From Triops longicaudatus (Eukaryota > Arthropoda > Branchiopoda > Notostraca > Triopsidae): DNA of 64,000 bases. The notes below the pieces were generated by a model. The model had not been told where the DNA came from, ran no database searches, and saw only the letters and a program-made list of their open reading frames with translations. Where the stretch lies: assembly GCA_022885665.1 (NCBI GenBank), contig JAGQDJ010000013.1, positions 290,220 to 354,219 on the forward strand. The letters are read 5' to 3'. The translations under genes were made by a program, and so were the position numbers. Below are positions 13,625 through 27,024 of the stretch, in pieces (the stretch's first letter is position 1; every line of letters starts with the position of its first letter).

Positions 13625-13675
13625 TTTTTCCGAGGAAAAGCTAAACAGGTGTTGTTTAGCTTTTTCTCAGAAAAA
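13625..13675 (+). repeat. 22-bp-stem hairpin
   Basis: Bases 13625-13646 and 13654-13675 are complementary over 22 positions with one mismatch and one G-U wobble, around a 7-base loop. The loop overlaps a CAGGTG E-box (13646-13651). The whole hairpin is 51 bases, a little short for a typical miRNA precursor. It could also be a small foldback element. Confidence 0.5.
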
Positions 13676-13818
13676 AAAAACTTTATTTAATGTATAAACT
13701 ATAGTAGAACTTTTGCTACTTTATTATACGGCAAAATATTTAAACCGGACAAACTGGTGCAGTAGGTCTGATTTTTTTTTAAGCGTAACAAAAAGGTTAG
13801 GTATTTTGTGATATCATA

Positions 13819-13960
13819 CAGTGGAACCCACTTAATGGCATCTCGAATAATGACAAAACCCGCTTAATGCCAAGAAAACCTCAAGTCTCAACTCATTTCA
13901 CTCCCATTTAGCATAATATAGACTAATCTCGAGTTATGCCAACTCAGTTAATGACACTGC
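13819..13960 (+). mobile_element. pogo/Tigger-like terminal fragment
   Basis: After a TA dinucleotide the sequence reads CAGTGGAACCCACTTAATGG and repeats AATGNCA motifs for about 140 bases, as many Tigger-like ends do. No opposite end was found, so it is a remnant. Confidence 0.4.
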
Positions 13961-15841
13961 TCGCACAAAATCACGTAATTTTCATTCCTCATTCGATATA
14001 TTTAAATGTAATTATTGTCCGGTTAATAACAACTAGCTTGGGACATGAGCAACAAACAAGCCGAAAACAGGAGGCCAAAAAATTCTAAGAAAAGCTTCTA
14101 TAAATTCTTATTCAAACGGATTTCCTAACGAAAATAAACCTTTCTACTTCTATCATTCTCGAATTCCTGTTTTACATTTTGCGATCTCCAATCCACTTCT
14201 GTAGTAGCCTACAACGGGTTGCCAAAAACGAAGTGCACAACATTATCTTTAGCACAGCGAGTTAAAATGGTCTCCCTTAAAAAAAAAAAAACAAAAAAAA
14301 AACAAACACAAATGTCAATTGGACAATAGCTTTGGGTTGATTCAAGCGTTATTTTGAAGAATTGAAAAAGATAGCGAAGACATTTTGGACAAGTAGCGAA
14401 AGCCAACGGGCAAAGGAGTGCTACACAGCGTTCAATCATTTACTATTTTCCGAAGAAGTAGGAAAATGTTATTCTTTTAATTTTCTTTTATAACGTACTA
14501 TTATATGATATTTAATTATAAGGCTTCAAGGAAATATTTTTTTACATGTTTTATTATTATTATTAGTCTTTTCACTCAACTGGTATTTCTAAGTGATACA
14601 AGTCGTCATCTCGGACAAACTCAAGAGCCGCATATAGACAAGTAGACTGGTCGGTCGGCTTATTAAGAAGCCTTGTCGCTATCTTTCTAACTGAAAAATC
14701 CTGAAAGTTTTATATACCGGACCATTAGTCAAATTAATTATCATCTTATCTATCTTAACGACGCAAGCGATGAAAGTGTCTTTATACAGTATCAATGAAT
14801 ACCGTTACGGTCGAGCTGCTCAATAGTTAAGCGAATTTTCAGTATTCTTAATAATGGATTCTTTCGCGCTTTCATCTCGAATACCAAAAAGAATGTTCCA
14901 TAATTGATCCGTAGACATTTTGTCGCCGTTTTCATCCTTCTGTTGGAAAAACAGCGCTTGTTGCTGCCTACAGCAAGGCTGCATTCCTGAATGTGGACCA
15001 TTCTTGGCTATTGGACCATTCTGACGCACTTGACAAGAACTGTTGATCGGAAAACGATTTTGGTCGTATGCCAAAACTCCACGCCGCCGAGCTCCCTGCC
15101 CGTAAAACTCTGTGTGATCAGGCAGTAAAACTTGAGCTTGGACTGTTATGCCCGTCTCCAGTTTCTCACCACACCTACCCCGTCTCCTTTGGTGAGTGTA
15201 CTATACAGCACTCGACATTATATTACCTCAACAACAGTAACGACCCCCCAAGACTACTGCTCGCTTCCAGGTTGTCTTGTACATTTCTTGGCAAACTTCC
15301 TTTTAGGACAGCACGGAGCAGATAGTCGTGTGATGACTCAAAAGTTACATTGCTGCATGTATGTCCTATGGCCCGCGTGCCCCGTGAAGCGACGCCCTGC
15401 CGACAGTGACGCTAGGTCTTTTCCCCTTTTACTTCCCAAGGAGGCCAAACACTCGCGAACGACTGCACAGCCTGCTCACCCTTCGCCACCAGTGGCTACT
15501 TGCCAGGGAGGAAGTCGTTGCGAAGAACGACACAGAACTTCCACTAGTAATACACAGTACTGCCTTAAAAGCTCCAACATCCTCTAGCAAACAGCTTTTC
15601 CATGCCAAGCTCTCGAAAAAGGAACCTCACAACTTAAACCCAACTCGAGCGGGCTATTGTCGGTAGAAAATCTAAACAAAAGATAGTGTAAAGCGAAATG
15701 ACAGAATAAAAACAGAAAATTGTTAGAGATGAGGTGAACAGTAAAACTGGCCTATTTCTTCAGTAGAGGGAAAGGAAGATGGGGACAAGATTTGAGAAAG
15801 GAAAACCGTAAATACAGTATTTCATAAATCAAAAGCAAGCA
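13961..15841. other. intergenic, no gene seen
   Basis: Holds an A-rich tract at about 14,279-14,312 and (TTA)5 at about 14,550-14,565. A GC-richer patch at about 15,070-15,660 has overlapping frames of up to 151 codons in several phases, with no domain that I recognise. Confidence 0.55.
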
Positions 15842-16540
15842 CAGTGGTGTCTCGTATAACGAACCTAATTTGTTCCTGGACGGCGTTCGCTTGAAGAAGC
15901 TTTCGTTGTAAGAGGTGCTATTTCCCAGAAGGTTGCATGGGCATCGCTTTAGTCCGATCCCGATTCAATTCCAAGAAATCGCATAAAGAGTGGCGGGGGG
16001 GGGGGAACATTTAAAAAATATTTTCTAAAAATTTTAGAGCGATTTAGTTCGTCAAGGATCTACATTATTTCAGCTTAATCGCAATTAAGATCATTTCAGT
16101 GGAGAGATTACTGTCTGCTATCTTCTATGCCTGCTTTCATAGATGTCTTCAGCGTTATCGTAACTTATCACCTAATCTTTTCTCCTTCCAATTATACCTA
16201 ACGTGTCTGAGTGAAAATATGTTCTCCATTGCATTTTTGGTCAACTTCTGTGCACAAAAAGAGAAGCTCATGAATTCTCCAAGCGGCGTAAGCTTTCATT
16301 TCTAGCGATTTTTTTAATTTTTAATTTTCTCAGTGTGTATTGAATTGGGAGTCAACAATTTAAGTTCCTGCGCCTCGTCTGCTTATGTTTTATTCTTCAG
16401 CAGTAAGACTCCTGTTCAGCTCTTTCCTTGTTTTTCCTTTGTAAAACACTTCGGTGCCTTTCCGCGATTCGCTGTTAGGGACAGCCTTTGTTGCACAAGC
16501 CATGTTTGACCGCAGCATGCGTTCGTTATAAGAATTGTTC
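15842..16540 (+). mobile_element. pogo/Tigger-like element, possible partner end
   Basis: The left end CAGTGGTGTCTCGTATAACG closely follows the Tigger-type terminus. At about 16,510 the motif GTTCGTTATAAGA is an inverse of the GTATAACGAACC region, which might mark the right side, giving about 700 bp. A G11 tract sits at 15995-16005. No TA duplication is seen on the left. The right border is uncertain. Confidence 0.4.
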
Positions 16541-17001
16541 GTTGTTCCAGGCACTTGTTGTACGAAGCACAACTTGGCAAGGGAGTAGGGGCAAACCCAA
16601 TATAGCAATGAATTTGCTAAAAAAAAAATAAACTGCTGTGCATTACATGTAACAGTAGATACAAGAACGCCATAGCCTAACGCTATAGTTTGATGTTATA
16701 TGGTGAAGTTTGAAGTTATACATGCATAATCGAAGCTTACAGTTTGATTTATCTTAAAACAGTTAAATGCAGTTTTCAGGTGTAACTACAGGACGAAGAC
16801 TTGTAATTATGCTGAATGAAATCATAAATCTTTCCGAATCAACTGAGTTTTCCAAAGAAATTGCATAGTAATATAGTTGTAAAATAATATGACTTTGTTT
16901 TCGCTAACACGAAGTATTTTTTAGCATAATAGGAATACAATATGATGTTACCCAGTACTTAATTGTTTATGTTAAACCGCCCGGGAACACCACTTTTGAC
17001 T

Positions 17002-17036
17002 TGTGATTTACTGAAAACCTGTGATTTACTGAAAAC
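17002..17036 (+). repeat. 18-bp tandem duplication
   Basis: TGTGATTTACTGAAAAC occurs twice in tandem with an 18-base period. Confidence 0.7.
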
Positions 17037-17538
17037 TTATATAGAATTTTACTAATTTTTCAAGATTAAAATACACCCAACAATGAGAATAATCAGAAGC
17101 CGTTTTTAAATTAATTTACTAGGTAGGCTTACGCCTGTTGTCACGATTAGAACCCCCCTTTTCCAAAGAAAGCAGCAAAAACAAAATATTACATCTCACT
17201 CACGTAATGTGCATTCTACTCCAACAGGGTCCTTTTCATATGATTTTTTCGCCCTTCACGATTGTGCTAACTTTTTACTGTACCCAGCTACTGCAGCTTG
17301 CAAGTTATAGTTTCTGCGAAAATTGACCTATCCTCCTCTACTGTAGTAAATTAAACAACCCGTAGTAGCTCTTATGTATGTTTTTTTCGCTTCTGCAAAC
17401 TAGAAGAACTTGGAAGTACGAGAATGTAAGAAAAGCTTACTTAATTTGTAAAAACGGACGCAAGTTCTCATGACTGGAATATGGGAGCATACGTAGTCCA
17501 GGGTCAGCTGGCAGCGACGTTGGACACTGAGGGGGCCG

Positions 17539-17579
17539 GCCTAAGGCCAAGACAGATGATGTCTTGTGGGACCTTAGGC
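17539..17579 (+). repeat. two-part stem hairpin
   Basis: GCCTAAGG pairs with CCTTAGGC and, inside it, AAGACA pairs with TGTCTT around a 5-base loop, with unequal bulges between. Function unknown. Confidence 0.35.
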
Positions 17580-18245
17580 TGTATAACATTAGGGCGATTT
17601 GTTGGCCTTCCTCGGTCCGTCGAGACCCATAACGGACTCCCCTCATAATACGATATGCTTGTGCTTCGCTCCATTCTCTTCAGCCAAGTAGAAGGATTAA
17701 AGACCGTGGAGGACAGAATGTCTCGTTGGAGCCTCATCTAAGTTGCTGTTAGTAGAGACGAGAAAAAAAAAACTGCAACGGTATGCAACGCCCAGTAAAC
17801 CAGGACAAGACAAAACGGCTTGGCACCCGGCGTATATTATCTCCTTTTTTCTCTCTTTTTTATATTTATCACCACCGGGAGACAAAAAAGAGCCCTAGTA
17901 CTTTATAACTATGTACTTTAGAAATACTTCTCACTCATTAGCACCAAATACCAGGGCGAAACTCAATCTCAGACTTTAAGATACTTCAAGAGCAACTATT
18001 ATTGTAAAATATAAGGATGGCTAAACAGAATAGCTTTAAGAGCTTTATTTGTTTCAATATTCAGTATGTTGTGTTCGTTGGTTTAAATTAGTCTTGAAAG
18101 TTCTGGAATAAGCTCCAAATTTCACCTTTCTATCCCACGTGAACACATTGCCAACGCTTTTTTTTGGACCTTCACTACAAATGTCACTCTAGAAAGTTCG
18201 ATTGAATTCTGCCTTAATGGGACATATTCGAAGCTAGAATTCCTG

Positions 18246-18260
18246 CCACTAGAGGCGCCA
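18246..18260 (+). promoter_or_regulatory. CTCF-like motif
   Basis: CCACTAGAGGCGCCA resembles the CTCF core CCASYAGRKGGCRS but is one G short. A similar core, GCCACTAGAGGAGCCA, is at 34064-34079 on the other side of scratch. Weak evidence. Confidence 0.2.
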
Positions 18261-21200
18261 GAGACGCGTGGGCAGAAAAGTCAACCACGTAAAGCAGTCA
18301 TGTTCTGACTTATTTTTTAACAATTTTTGTCAGCCAAAATTGTCTGTGGCAGTCTAAGAAAGGAGTACCGAATGAGTTGTCATTCGCTTTCGTGAAATAT
18401 TTCGCCAAACACCTTGATGGGAAGTTAGTTTATCGAGTTTGGACCATAAAATCCCAGCACAATTCTACTTGAAGTTGAAAAAGTCTCAAAAACGGCGAGC
18501 AGCTTGTGAGTCAAAATAACGCAATTCAGTGTTCTTATTGTGCTTATCTCTTCAATATCTCGCATAAAGGGGAAGCACGTGAAATTGGTGTAAAGCTTTC
18601 TAAGGCTTGAGGTTTAACTTGGCAACTGCCTCTGACTTGGGGGAGTTCTTTTTCTTTTCGTCCCTGCTGCATAGTCTGAAATCTACTTAGTGAAGCCCCG
18701 ATGTTGGTCTTGCCTTTTTGGCTGTACGCGTATTAAACGAAGCAAGAAGGCATAATCTTGTTTCCTTTGGTTGTGTTTGATGTGTTAATGCAGCCGTCTC
18801 TGGAGCAAACCTTGTTGAATGAGGCTTTCTTTCCCGGAATACTAATTCAGCTAACTTGTTGCATACATTTTTCAAACTAGGCTGGCAGTTCTACTGACAA
18901 GTTATCTATGTGCACTTCCAAATGCTACAAAAAGAGTTGTACCCTTTCCACTCCCGCCCTCCTTGCATCGCCATTACTTTATTATTCACACATTGTGCCA
19001 AACTCTTAAGCTGTAACTTCCATTTATAATGCGAGTAAAGCACAACTTCCTAGCATGTCAGACCTTTCCCAACACTTAACCCGCGTTCATCCCTTCAAAC
19101 TCATGGTATTCTGGACTTAAATCACATTAATCTATTAACTACGTATCTATTTTTCAGAGTAATCGACTGTTTAACTTTTCATTCGTTCCTTAAAAGAAAT
19201 ACCTTCCTGTACTTACGCTAAAGAAAAGAACATAATGAATACAGTATTAAGTAGGATGTGGATAAAAAAATGACAACAAATACACACGATCAACATAAAA
19301 AACAACACGTTCCGGTCAAGTCTTTTCGTGTTGTCCCGGCCTTAGGACATGCTATAACAGTGAATCGTATACAAAGACGTAATGGAATTGTGTGGTTTAC
19401 CCGATCTCCTTCTCCATTGGTTATGACAAGCAAGGACGCTTGGCTGTCAAGCATTATATCTATTTCTCTTCTTAATACAACATAACGCTAGCGGAGGCCA
19501 AAGAAAAAACTACATTTCCCGAACGAGTAACATTTCTTTCTGTGGCTTTCGACCACACTAAGCAGCCTATAACTTCCGTGTACGGGGATTTCATAGTGCG
19601 GGCCCATCAAAACCTAAAGACGTACTGGCAGGATAGGATTCTTGAACAATGCTTTCCTGTCACGTTCCATAATAACGAAGATATCAACATTCCCACCTTA
19701 TTCATTTAATCTGAAGCACCCTTCACCTTCACGTACTTTTCCATTCTTCTTTTCGCACTTGACTGCGTCATAGTTTTGACGTCAGTCTGAGCCCTGCGTG
19801 TTTTGTCACTTTTGCTAACTAAATCATGTTCACAGATTTTGCTTGCAGTGTATGTTGTCGGATAACGTCGTCTTCTTAAATGTTGCGGATTGAAGTTTAG
19901 AAACAGGGTTAAAAACATTAGATTCAGAGTTACACTGCAAGACATTAAAGTGACTTGACTTGGAAACTTCGATCCACTTTCATAAATAAACGCCTCTCAG
20001 ATGGACTCCGGTCCACCCCTATAGGAGATGTTTGATTTCGGAGTTTCTTGCAACGCGACATTTGTTCGATTTGAAGCTTGCCGGCGGCACGTCAAGAAAG
20101 CTTCGATTTGGAGCTCCGCTAAACCTCGCAGATAAGGTTGCGATTTTTTGCGCCCGCTTGGGAGTCATGAGAAATGGGGGGCGCACGTTCAAAAACGATT
20201 CGTCAAGCTTGCTAATTGGAAATAATTGTGTGAGAAAGCGTTCCAGCTTAGGCTACCATGACTGGTGCTCATTCGGTTTGACTAACTTAGCTTGCCTTAG
20301 CTATTGTATAGCGACAACTCGAGTGTAAACACCTACTACAGGGGTTCGTGCCACGAGCAGCGGGTGCAATTCTTGCCAATTCTCCCTACACCAAGATACG
20401 CTTGCCGGGCACGTGCTCTGTTCGGCTGTGATGACCATCAGTGCGACACAACATTAAAACGTTGCCCCACGCAAAGCAAGCCAGCTCTGGGGGGTAGATT
20501 TTTTTCCACGCTGTTCCCTGTCTAACCTTTTCTTTTACAATTATTCTCCCAGAACAGCACGTTTTTGACAAGAATAGTCAACGCACGCACTGCGTTGCAA
20601 GTTTCCTGCCCAAAGCAATTTCATTGCTGAGAACTACCCCGCCCCGGGCAACCTGCGGATGCAGTAATTCGCGTTAGGTATTGCTATTTAGCACATTTCT
20701 AAATGTTTACCTTTACCCAGCCTACGCACTAACTCTTGTCAAGAATAAACTTTGCAACCAAGGCCCCGCCCCCTTTCTACCCAATTGCGCTTGAATCTTA
20801 AATTTCGGAATCAATTCAAGTCCCACATGCCGCGTGGTGGGAGAGGAGAGTCAGACAATGCTTCGAGGGGGGTATCCCCTAACCCAAAACGACATTATAT
20901 GCAAGAGTAAAGAAAAGGTCCAAACCGATCGCGTGACTGAGGCTTACCACCATAATCCAGGAGAGGGCCGGTGGAAATTTTGCGGCAGAAATCGCTGATT
21001 ACCTCGTGCATAGGTACTATAAGATAGCAAAAGCTGCGAAACAAAAAACACGGAATGACCAAAACCTGTCACACGGTGACACTCCCTCCACCACCGCTAA
21101 AGGGCCTACAAACTCCGCCCCGTCACTGAGTACCTTAAACTGTAACGAAAACCCCCTTCGTGTCACCCCAAGCAACCCGTGGTTCTTCTAATTTTCCGCG

Positions 21201-24200
21201 GTAACATTTCTAGCCTTTCTCCCTCCAATCCATAAAAAGATTGTCACAGATAAAACTTTACCACTCGGGCCTTAAAACAGATCATAAAACGATATTCTTG
21301 TCAACTGATGGCAATTCGACTCGTAGCCATTTGTGGCTTTAAAAATGATTCGCTCCGTGGAGGATTTTCTCTCAAGATCTATAATTCTTGTGTGAACGAC
21401 TTGCGAGAAGTTGTGGCAGTACATAAAATATAGATTAGGGTATAAGCCTACCTCCAGAATGAAAACATTCTTGCAGTCTGTGGTGGTAAATCACCTTTCA
21501 TTTGTCAAGCTAACGATCCTCGCACCTTAGACGCGGGGGGCTTGGAAAACTCGGCGGCTTCAACTTCACTAAGACACATAAAGCTACCCACAATAAAGTC
21601 GTCAAAGCAACAACCCATGTCAATGGCAATGGCCAGGCTCTAGCTCTTTTTCCCCCGTTTTTCCCCCTCAACCCGGCTTGTTAGTACTCCCAGTGTTGTA
21701 TGTACACGGACGTACTACTACATTACGTACCTGACATAAGAAGCTCCTTCTCGATCCTCAAATTACACTGACGACTTGGCTATGAATTATATCCAATAGT
21801 TTCGCAAAGAAAGTTATTGCTGATGGCACACGCGGTAGGTTCCAGTGGCTAATTACCACTAGGTCCATCTTGTATTCTATTTACTAGGATATTTCCCCTC
21901 CCTAACGACTGTCTTGCATGGCAGCTTCTTTTGTGGAACGTGAGCAGCTGGCACCAACTGAATTTTTCTCTCCTAGTCTTATAAGCAAAGCACCTGAGGG
22001 AATCCGTTCCCCGTGGCTTCCACACAGGCACGGGACTCGTATTTTCAAAGTCCGGCCAAACCGGAAGGAAGTCAGCCACTGCAGGAGCAGGCCAGGCACA
22101 CAGGCTAACCTTCCTAATCTCTTATAAAAAGCAGCAGCTGGGCTGCCAAACCCTCTCTGTCAAACGTAGAATACATACAGGTGGACACGCAATTTTGATT
22201 AAGTGTCCCACCGCTATTCACGCAAAACTTGAAACGTGCGTTCAAATTTACACGCTCAGAAATGCAATATATATGTTTGCCCTCATTAGAGAGGAAGAAT
22301 ATTTGTTTCTGAATAAGAGTGCCCCATAGAATTTCTGACAAATGCTTACATCAATACTGTAATATCAGACCCTGATAGTGTGAAATCCCTTAAAGAAGCT
22401 TTTCTTGGCTCGTGCGATGGCATTCCAGATGTGTATCTTCGCTTTTTATTGTAAAACTTTCAACGTTTTTATGCGCTTGAACTTTCAAAAAAGTAACAAC
22501 TAAAGATATTGTGCTCTGTAAAAATTCTTTTTTTTTTACAATATTCCATATTAAAACATGTGCCCACGAAATATTGTACTTAGAAAAGCACTTTTGCTTC
22601 ACATAGGTAAGATTAAGGCTTTTCAACGCAATACGCAACGCAATAGAATATAACACATTCAATTCCGTAATTGATTTTTTACTAATTCTTTAATTAGCTA
22701 CTTTATTTATTGGTTATTTCAATAAGTTATTACATAATTATTTTGTCATTATTGTTACATATTAGCCAAAAGCGTTTAGCCGTGTCAAAGCGCTGAGCTC
22801 TGTCGGCAAAACATTTCAGTTCTTGACTGAAAAACTGCCTTTCGTTTTGATTTCATTTCATAAGAATGTCATGAAAACATGTTTAATAGATAAAGTAACT
22901 CAAATAGGATTATAAAAATGAACATAACGACTTATTCACCATATGTCTAATTGTGGGTATAGGACATAGTGCCTCCTAAAGTTTCTAAAGTCAAACAGTC
23001 AAGCAGGCCACAGTTCATTAAAATAAAACTTCAATACAACAAAAATTATAAAGTACGGTAAACACAACATGTCAAGTGAAGAGAGTATTACGTCTAGATT
23101 CAGAGATAAAGGACGAAAGAAAATAATTGCAAGCCATTATTTTTCTTTTTTTAAAAAACTACAAGTTATCTTTCTGAAGCCAATTTTCATCTCAAAAGTC
23201 AATCCCAACAACTCAACTGTTCTTTATGTTTATTAATTGAAGAATGGTTGTTATAAAGACGACCAACATCGCAGTTGCGACGTTCTATCGTCTTAAGCTG
23301 TCTTCGAGAAAAAAAAAACTAATAATAATAAACCAATAAATATTCAAAATCTGTTTAGGAGCATGGGGAACTTTCAACAAAATTTATTATTTTCGTCTGG
23401 TTCAATACTTAATTAAAGAACTGTGTAAAAATTTATTGAAGAATTGAAAAGGTGATTAGACAAAAATTCAATCCAATTTAAATGAACCGATGTCGAAGCT
23501 CTCAATACGAATTAAGTTTAACTTAGCTACACTCACGGTGACATAAAGTCCATAGTGACGCTTAACAGATTCCGAGAACATAATATTTACCTGCTAACAA
23601 GTTCTGACCTAATTTCATTTAAAAATATAATATAAAAATATTTTAATACAGAGAACGCAAAAGATCTGTCGAAAGGACGCGGGACTGTTGCTTTCTCCTA
23701 GTCACAAGTTGCGTCCTAAGTTTACATCTGGTGTCCTGTATACAGTGCATACGAAGTCCAATAGCGATGCTTGTGTGCTACTCTACAGGAGGGTTAGATT
23801 AATTGATGGGACCTTTGGTAAGCAGGCAGGTGGTCGCATGCCGAACTCGCACACGCATGAACATCTACCGCATGTGTCGTCTTTCCAATCCAAAACTTGT
23901 GAGGGGAAGAGAAGGCTGCTAGCCAGGTAGTAGTCAAACCATTCAGACCGTATAGACACGAGCAAAGCGGCCAGTTGCTTACTGTACCTTTTTCACCCTA
24001 TCTTTTCCCTGTCCTTCCGTTATATTATTCCAGGACGGTTTTTCTTCCTTTTTTTTGCGGAAACGGGACTCGGGCTTTATCCGGCCGTGTGGTAGGCTAA
24101 TCCCTTTCACTCTATCAGAGCTTCCTCTGGGTATGTAACCCACATCGCACATGTCCATAACTTTTAAGCTGCTCGTCCCAGGTGCAATTTGCGCTCTTAC

Positions 24201-26139
24201 AAGGCTTCTCATGTCTTCAATGCAAGTTTTTTTTCTCCCTCCCCGCACTCTCTTGCTACACCTACATCCCCCCAACTAACCTCGTACGCCTCTTTTGCAT
24301 ATGCTCTAGGTGTTAATTTTTTATGGCCTCTTGTCTTAATTCTCTTTCGAAGCAGGTCTCGAGCTTGAGACTCTAAAACGGTGTTAGTGAGCTTTTTCTT
24401 CCTCAAAAACGATGAGCTAAGCACGTGGACAATGAGAGGGTTCGGGGTGGGAAAAGAAGAAAAGAAGGAAGTTCTTCTCATTCTTGTGGCCTATATCTCG
24501 CATCAATGCTGGTAGAGGAAACTGATATTCTGGGGTGTGCGGGTGCTTGTCGATTATCAAAAGCCTATATGCCACTCTCTTACGTGGGAGAGAGAGAGGG
24601 TTTGGAGACTGCGTTTCCTCTCAAGGAAACGACGTGCATTCATTTAAAAAACGATGCTCCTCAAAATTTAAGCAAGTAACATCCCCGGTCCTGCTCTTGT
24701 CAATTTCTATAGGCTTACTAAAGAGAAAGTGGGGGGGGTAGGGGTTAGAAGAAGGGGAATATTAGAGTGTAACAGACAATGTCACTCGGAACATTCCTTC
24801 TTCAGGTTGCTCTTGTAATGTCATATTCTTTGGGGTCCTTATCCCTCCAAGCGTCGTTATTTAAGCCAGTGTGCGATCAACTGCAACGGAAGTCTGCACT
24901 CGCCCTTTACTAGACACTTTGGCATACCCCGCGATGACTCCCAGATTGCGCACGACCCAGCCCGCACGTGCGACAAAACTTGCGACGCGCTTTTCCGTAA
25001 GCTATTTACCCCGAGACTCGTAGCTTTTGTTAGGAGACACGCTCTAGCTAGATGGTAATAGAGGGATGATCTCCTGAGGAGTTAAGATAGCAACTGCAAG
25101 TATGACCGGCCCGACAAGGACAACTTCCTTGGCAGGAGAGCCCTACACAGAGAAGCTGAATGTTCGAAACAACCGTTTCTTTTAATGGTGCTCTAGTTAC
25201 ATTATAGATTCAATTTTACCTAGTCAAAAGAATAATTGTGTTGCCTTTCTGACGCGTTAACCTTGGCTTTGGGAAAATGAAGAACAAAATAATAAATGTT
25301 AATTATAACTAGTTATTCCTCGCTTTTTCGTTTTCCAGACCTGAAACTCAGAAAACGCGGAAGTGAGAGGGGTTTTGGAACCCTGTTGTCTCATTAGAGC
25401 AAAGGCTAATTCGAAACTTCATTATACGTGTATGAAAACTTACGAAGTAAGCTTTGTTATCACGGAATGATTTTAACTCCATTGCCGTTAAAACAGGTCA
25501 TTTTTGTGTGAAGTTTTCTTTTCACAGGCGATTCAACGTACAGAAGTTTTGAGGCTAGTTTTTTTTTACATCAAGAAGCCAAAATATGCTGTAAAATACT
25601 TCGCAAAATTATGTTCTACAAACGGCTTCGCTTCTTTTGCACTCAACTTGGCTCTTGGACTTTTGTGTCTCCTGCAAAATCGTTGTACAGAATAAAACTC
25701 TGTGAAATTGTACCTGTTTTGCTCTGCAAAGGACTTCGCTTAGAATCTAGCTCTATTTAAATCCTTAGACAACTGTAGTAGGCTATATACGACTTGTAAA
25801 GAAAATAACACTTTCTTGAAGTTGGGAGGTCAAAATAGGACGTATTTTAGCTTCCTCAACACGTATTGTTCTTACCAAATAGAATAAAAGTCTAATTTTG
25901 TCAACCGGTAGTTGTACAAGATAGTGGTTGCGAAGTTAAATATAGTTTAAAAAATTTGGTGTACTTGTTTAGACATTCCAATGTAAAACAGTGATCAAGA
26001 ATGAACAGTTTTACTATGGTTAGAATATTATTGCCAAACTTTTTTAATATTCTTTTCAAACGTACTTATGAAAGGATTTCAATACATTTAGAAAGGGGCT
26101 TAGCTATTAAAGAAATTAGAGTAAAAATAATGGTTATTA

Positions 26140-26200
26140 CAGTAGAACCCTTCCAATTATTCGACAATTTTCATCAATGTAAGGGGTTAAAATGTGCCGA
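26140..26200 (+). mobile_element. pogo/Tigger-like end upstream of scratch
   Basis: TA followed by CAGTAGAACCCTTCCAATTATTCGACAA-like sequence (first 20 bases seen from 26140) matches Tigger-like ends. It lies about 450 bp upstream of the possible scratch promoter. No second end was found. Confidence 0.35.
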
Positions 26201-26586
26201 GGTGGATATATATCTGGAACCCTGCGAATAAGAATGGAGGAATACGTGAAATCATAAGTTAATGGAGTCTTTCAGAGAAGGCGTTAGGCGAAAGTCACAC
26301 CTTGCTCCTTTTTCGAATGGAAGGCCGGGTTAGCAGGATGGGGTGGGGGTTGCACCCTTCTACCCCTCTTTCGTTTTCGCTTCATAATCCAACTTTTGAT
26401 TCAACCCGTGGTCGCGTTTTTGCCCAACCTCCTAACCCCCTCCCTACGATGGATGGTTTGCGATCTCACCCTTCGCTCACCCTCGTCCACCCGCAGCTAA
26501 GTTGTGTGTGCAGCGCCCGTCAACGCAATCGATGGTTGTGCGCGCGCAGGGTCAGAAGGGCGCTTGTTGTGGAGGGATTCCGGACC

Positions 26587-26622
26587 TTTAAATAGTCCAG
26601 GCGTGGGTCAGGCAGTGTCATG
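26587..26622 (+). promoter_or_regulatory. possible scratch core promoter (TATA-like box and start region)
   Basis: TTTAAATA at 26587-26594 resembles a TATA box. About 23-33 bases downstream are CA dinucleotides in weak initiator contexts (A at 26610, 26614 or 26620). This would give a 5' leader of about 410 bases with no intron. The surrounding 26,300-26,600 is locally richer in G+C and in pyrimidine runs than the flanks. No transcript evidence is available, and an upstream non-coding exon is equally possible. Confidence 0.25.
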
Positions 26623-26786
26623 TGGGAAACAGGTCGGGCACAGGAATGGATCTCCTGGTCTCCGACTGGCCAGCACGCAAACTTGGACTAGTTGCATTTC
26701 TATATCGTCGACTCGTGTCTGGAAGACCCCGTGCGCCAGCGTTTTGAAAGCGTGTGACTCGACGAAAAAGTGGTGAATTCTGAATT

Positions 26787-26792
26787 ATGTGA
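26787..26792 (+). promoter_or_regulatory. minimal start-stop upstream ORF (ATG TGA)
   Basis: If the leader starts near 26,615, the sequence ATGTGA at 26787-26792 is a start codon followed at once by a stop. Two more upstream starts, at 26620 (about 23 codons) and 26646 (about 33 codons), would also lie in the leader. Start-stop elements can stall ribosomes and lower downstream translation. The leader's extent is unproven. Confidence 0.3.
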
Positions 26793-27024
26793 AACTTGAG
26801 CCAGTGACAGACTGGAAAAGAACTGTTTTCTTTTCCTGGCACAGTGGACTTTTTTTGAGAAACAAGCAATACTTATCTACCAAGTACAACGAACGATTAA
26901 TACTGAGCTTTCTGAAACAGCGAACGGTTTTACTACCCACGAAGTTACAAGTGAATTTGCAGAGTTTTTCAGAGGGAGAGTTCTAGTCAAAGAAGTCCAT
27001 AATCGCGAGAATTTTGTTTTAAAA

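Larger units (their letters stand above)
16541..26139. other. upstream intergenic region of scratch
   Basis: No gene is recognised. Patches at about 20,030-21,200, 21,850-22,130 and 24,000-25,150 are richer in G+C than the surroundings. The last has a GA run near 24,588-24,598 and a G8 run near 24,732. E-box CAGGTG cores lie near 22,179 and 23,829, which Scratch/Snail-type fingers could bind. These patches are the more plausible regulatory candidates, by inference only. Confidence 0.5.
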
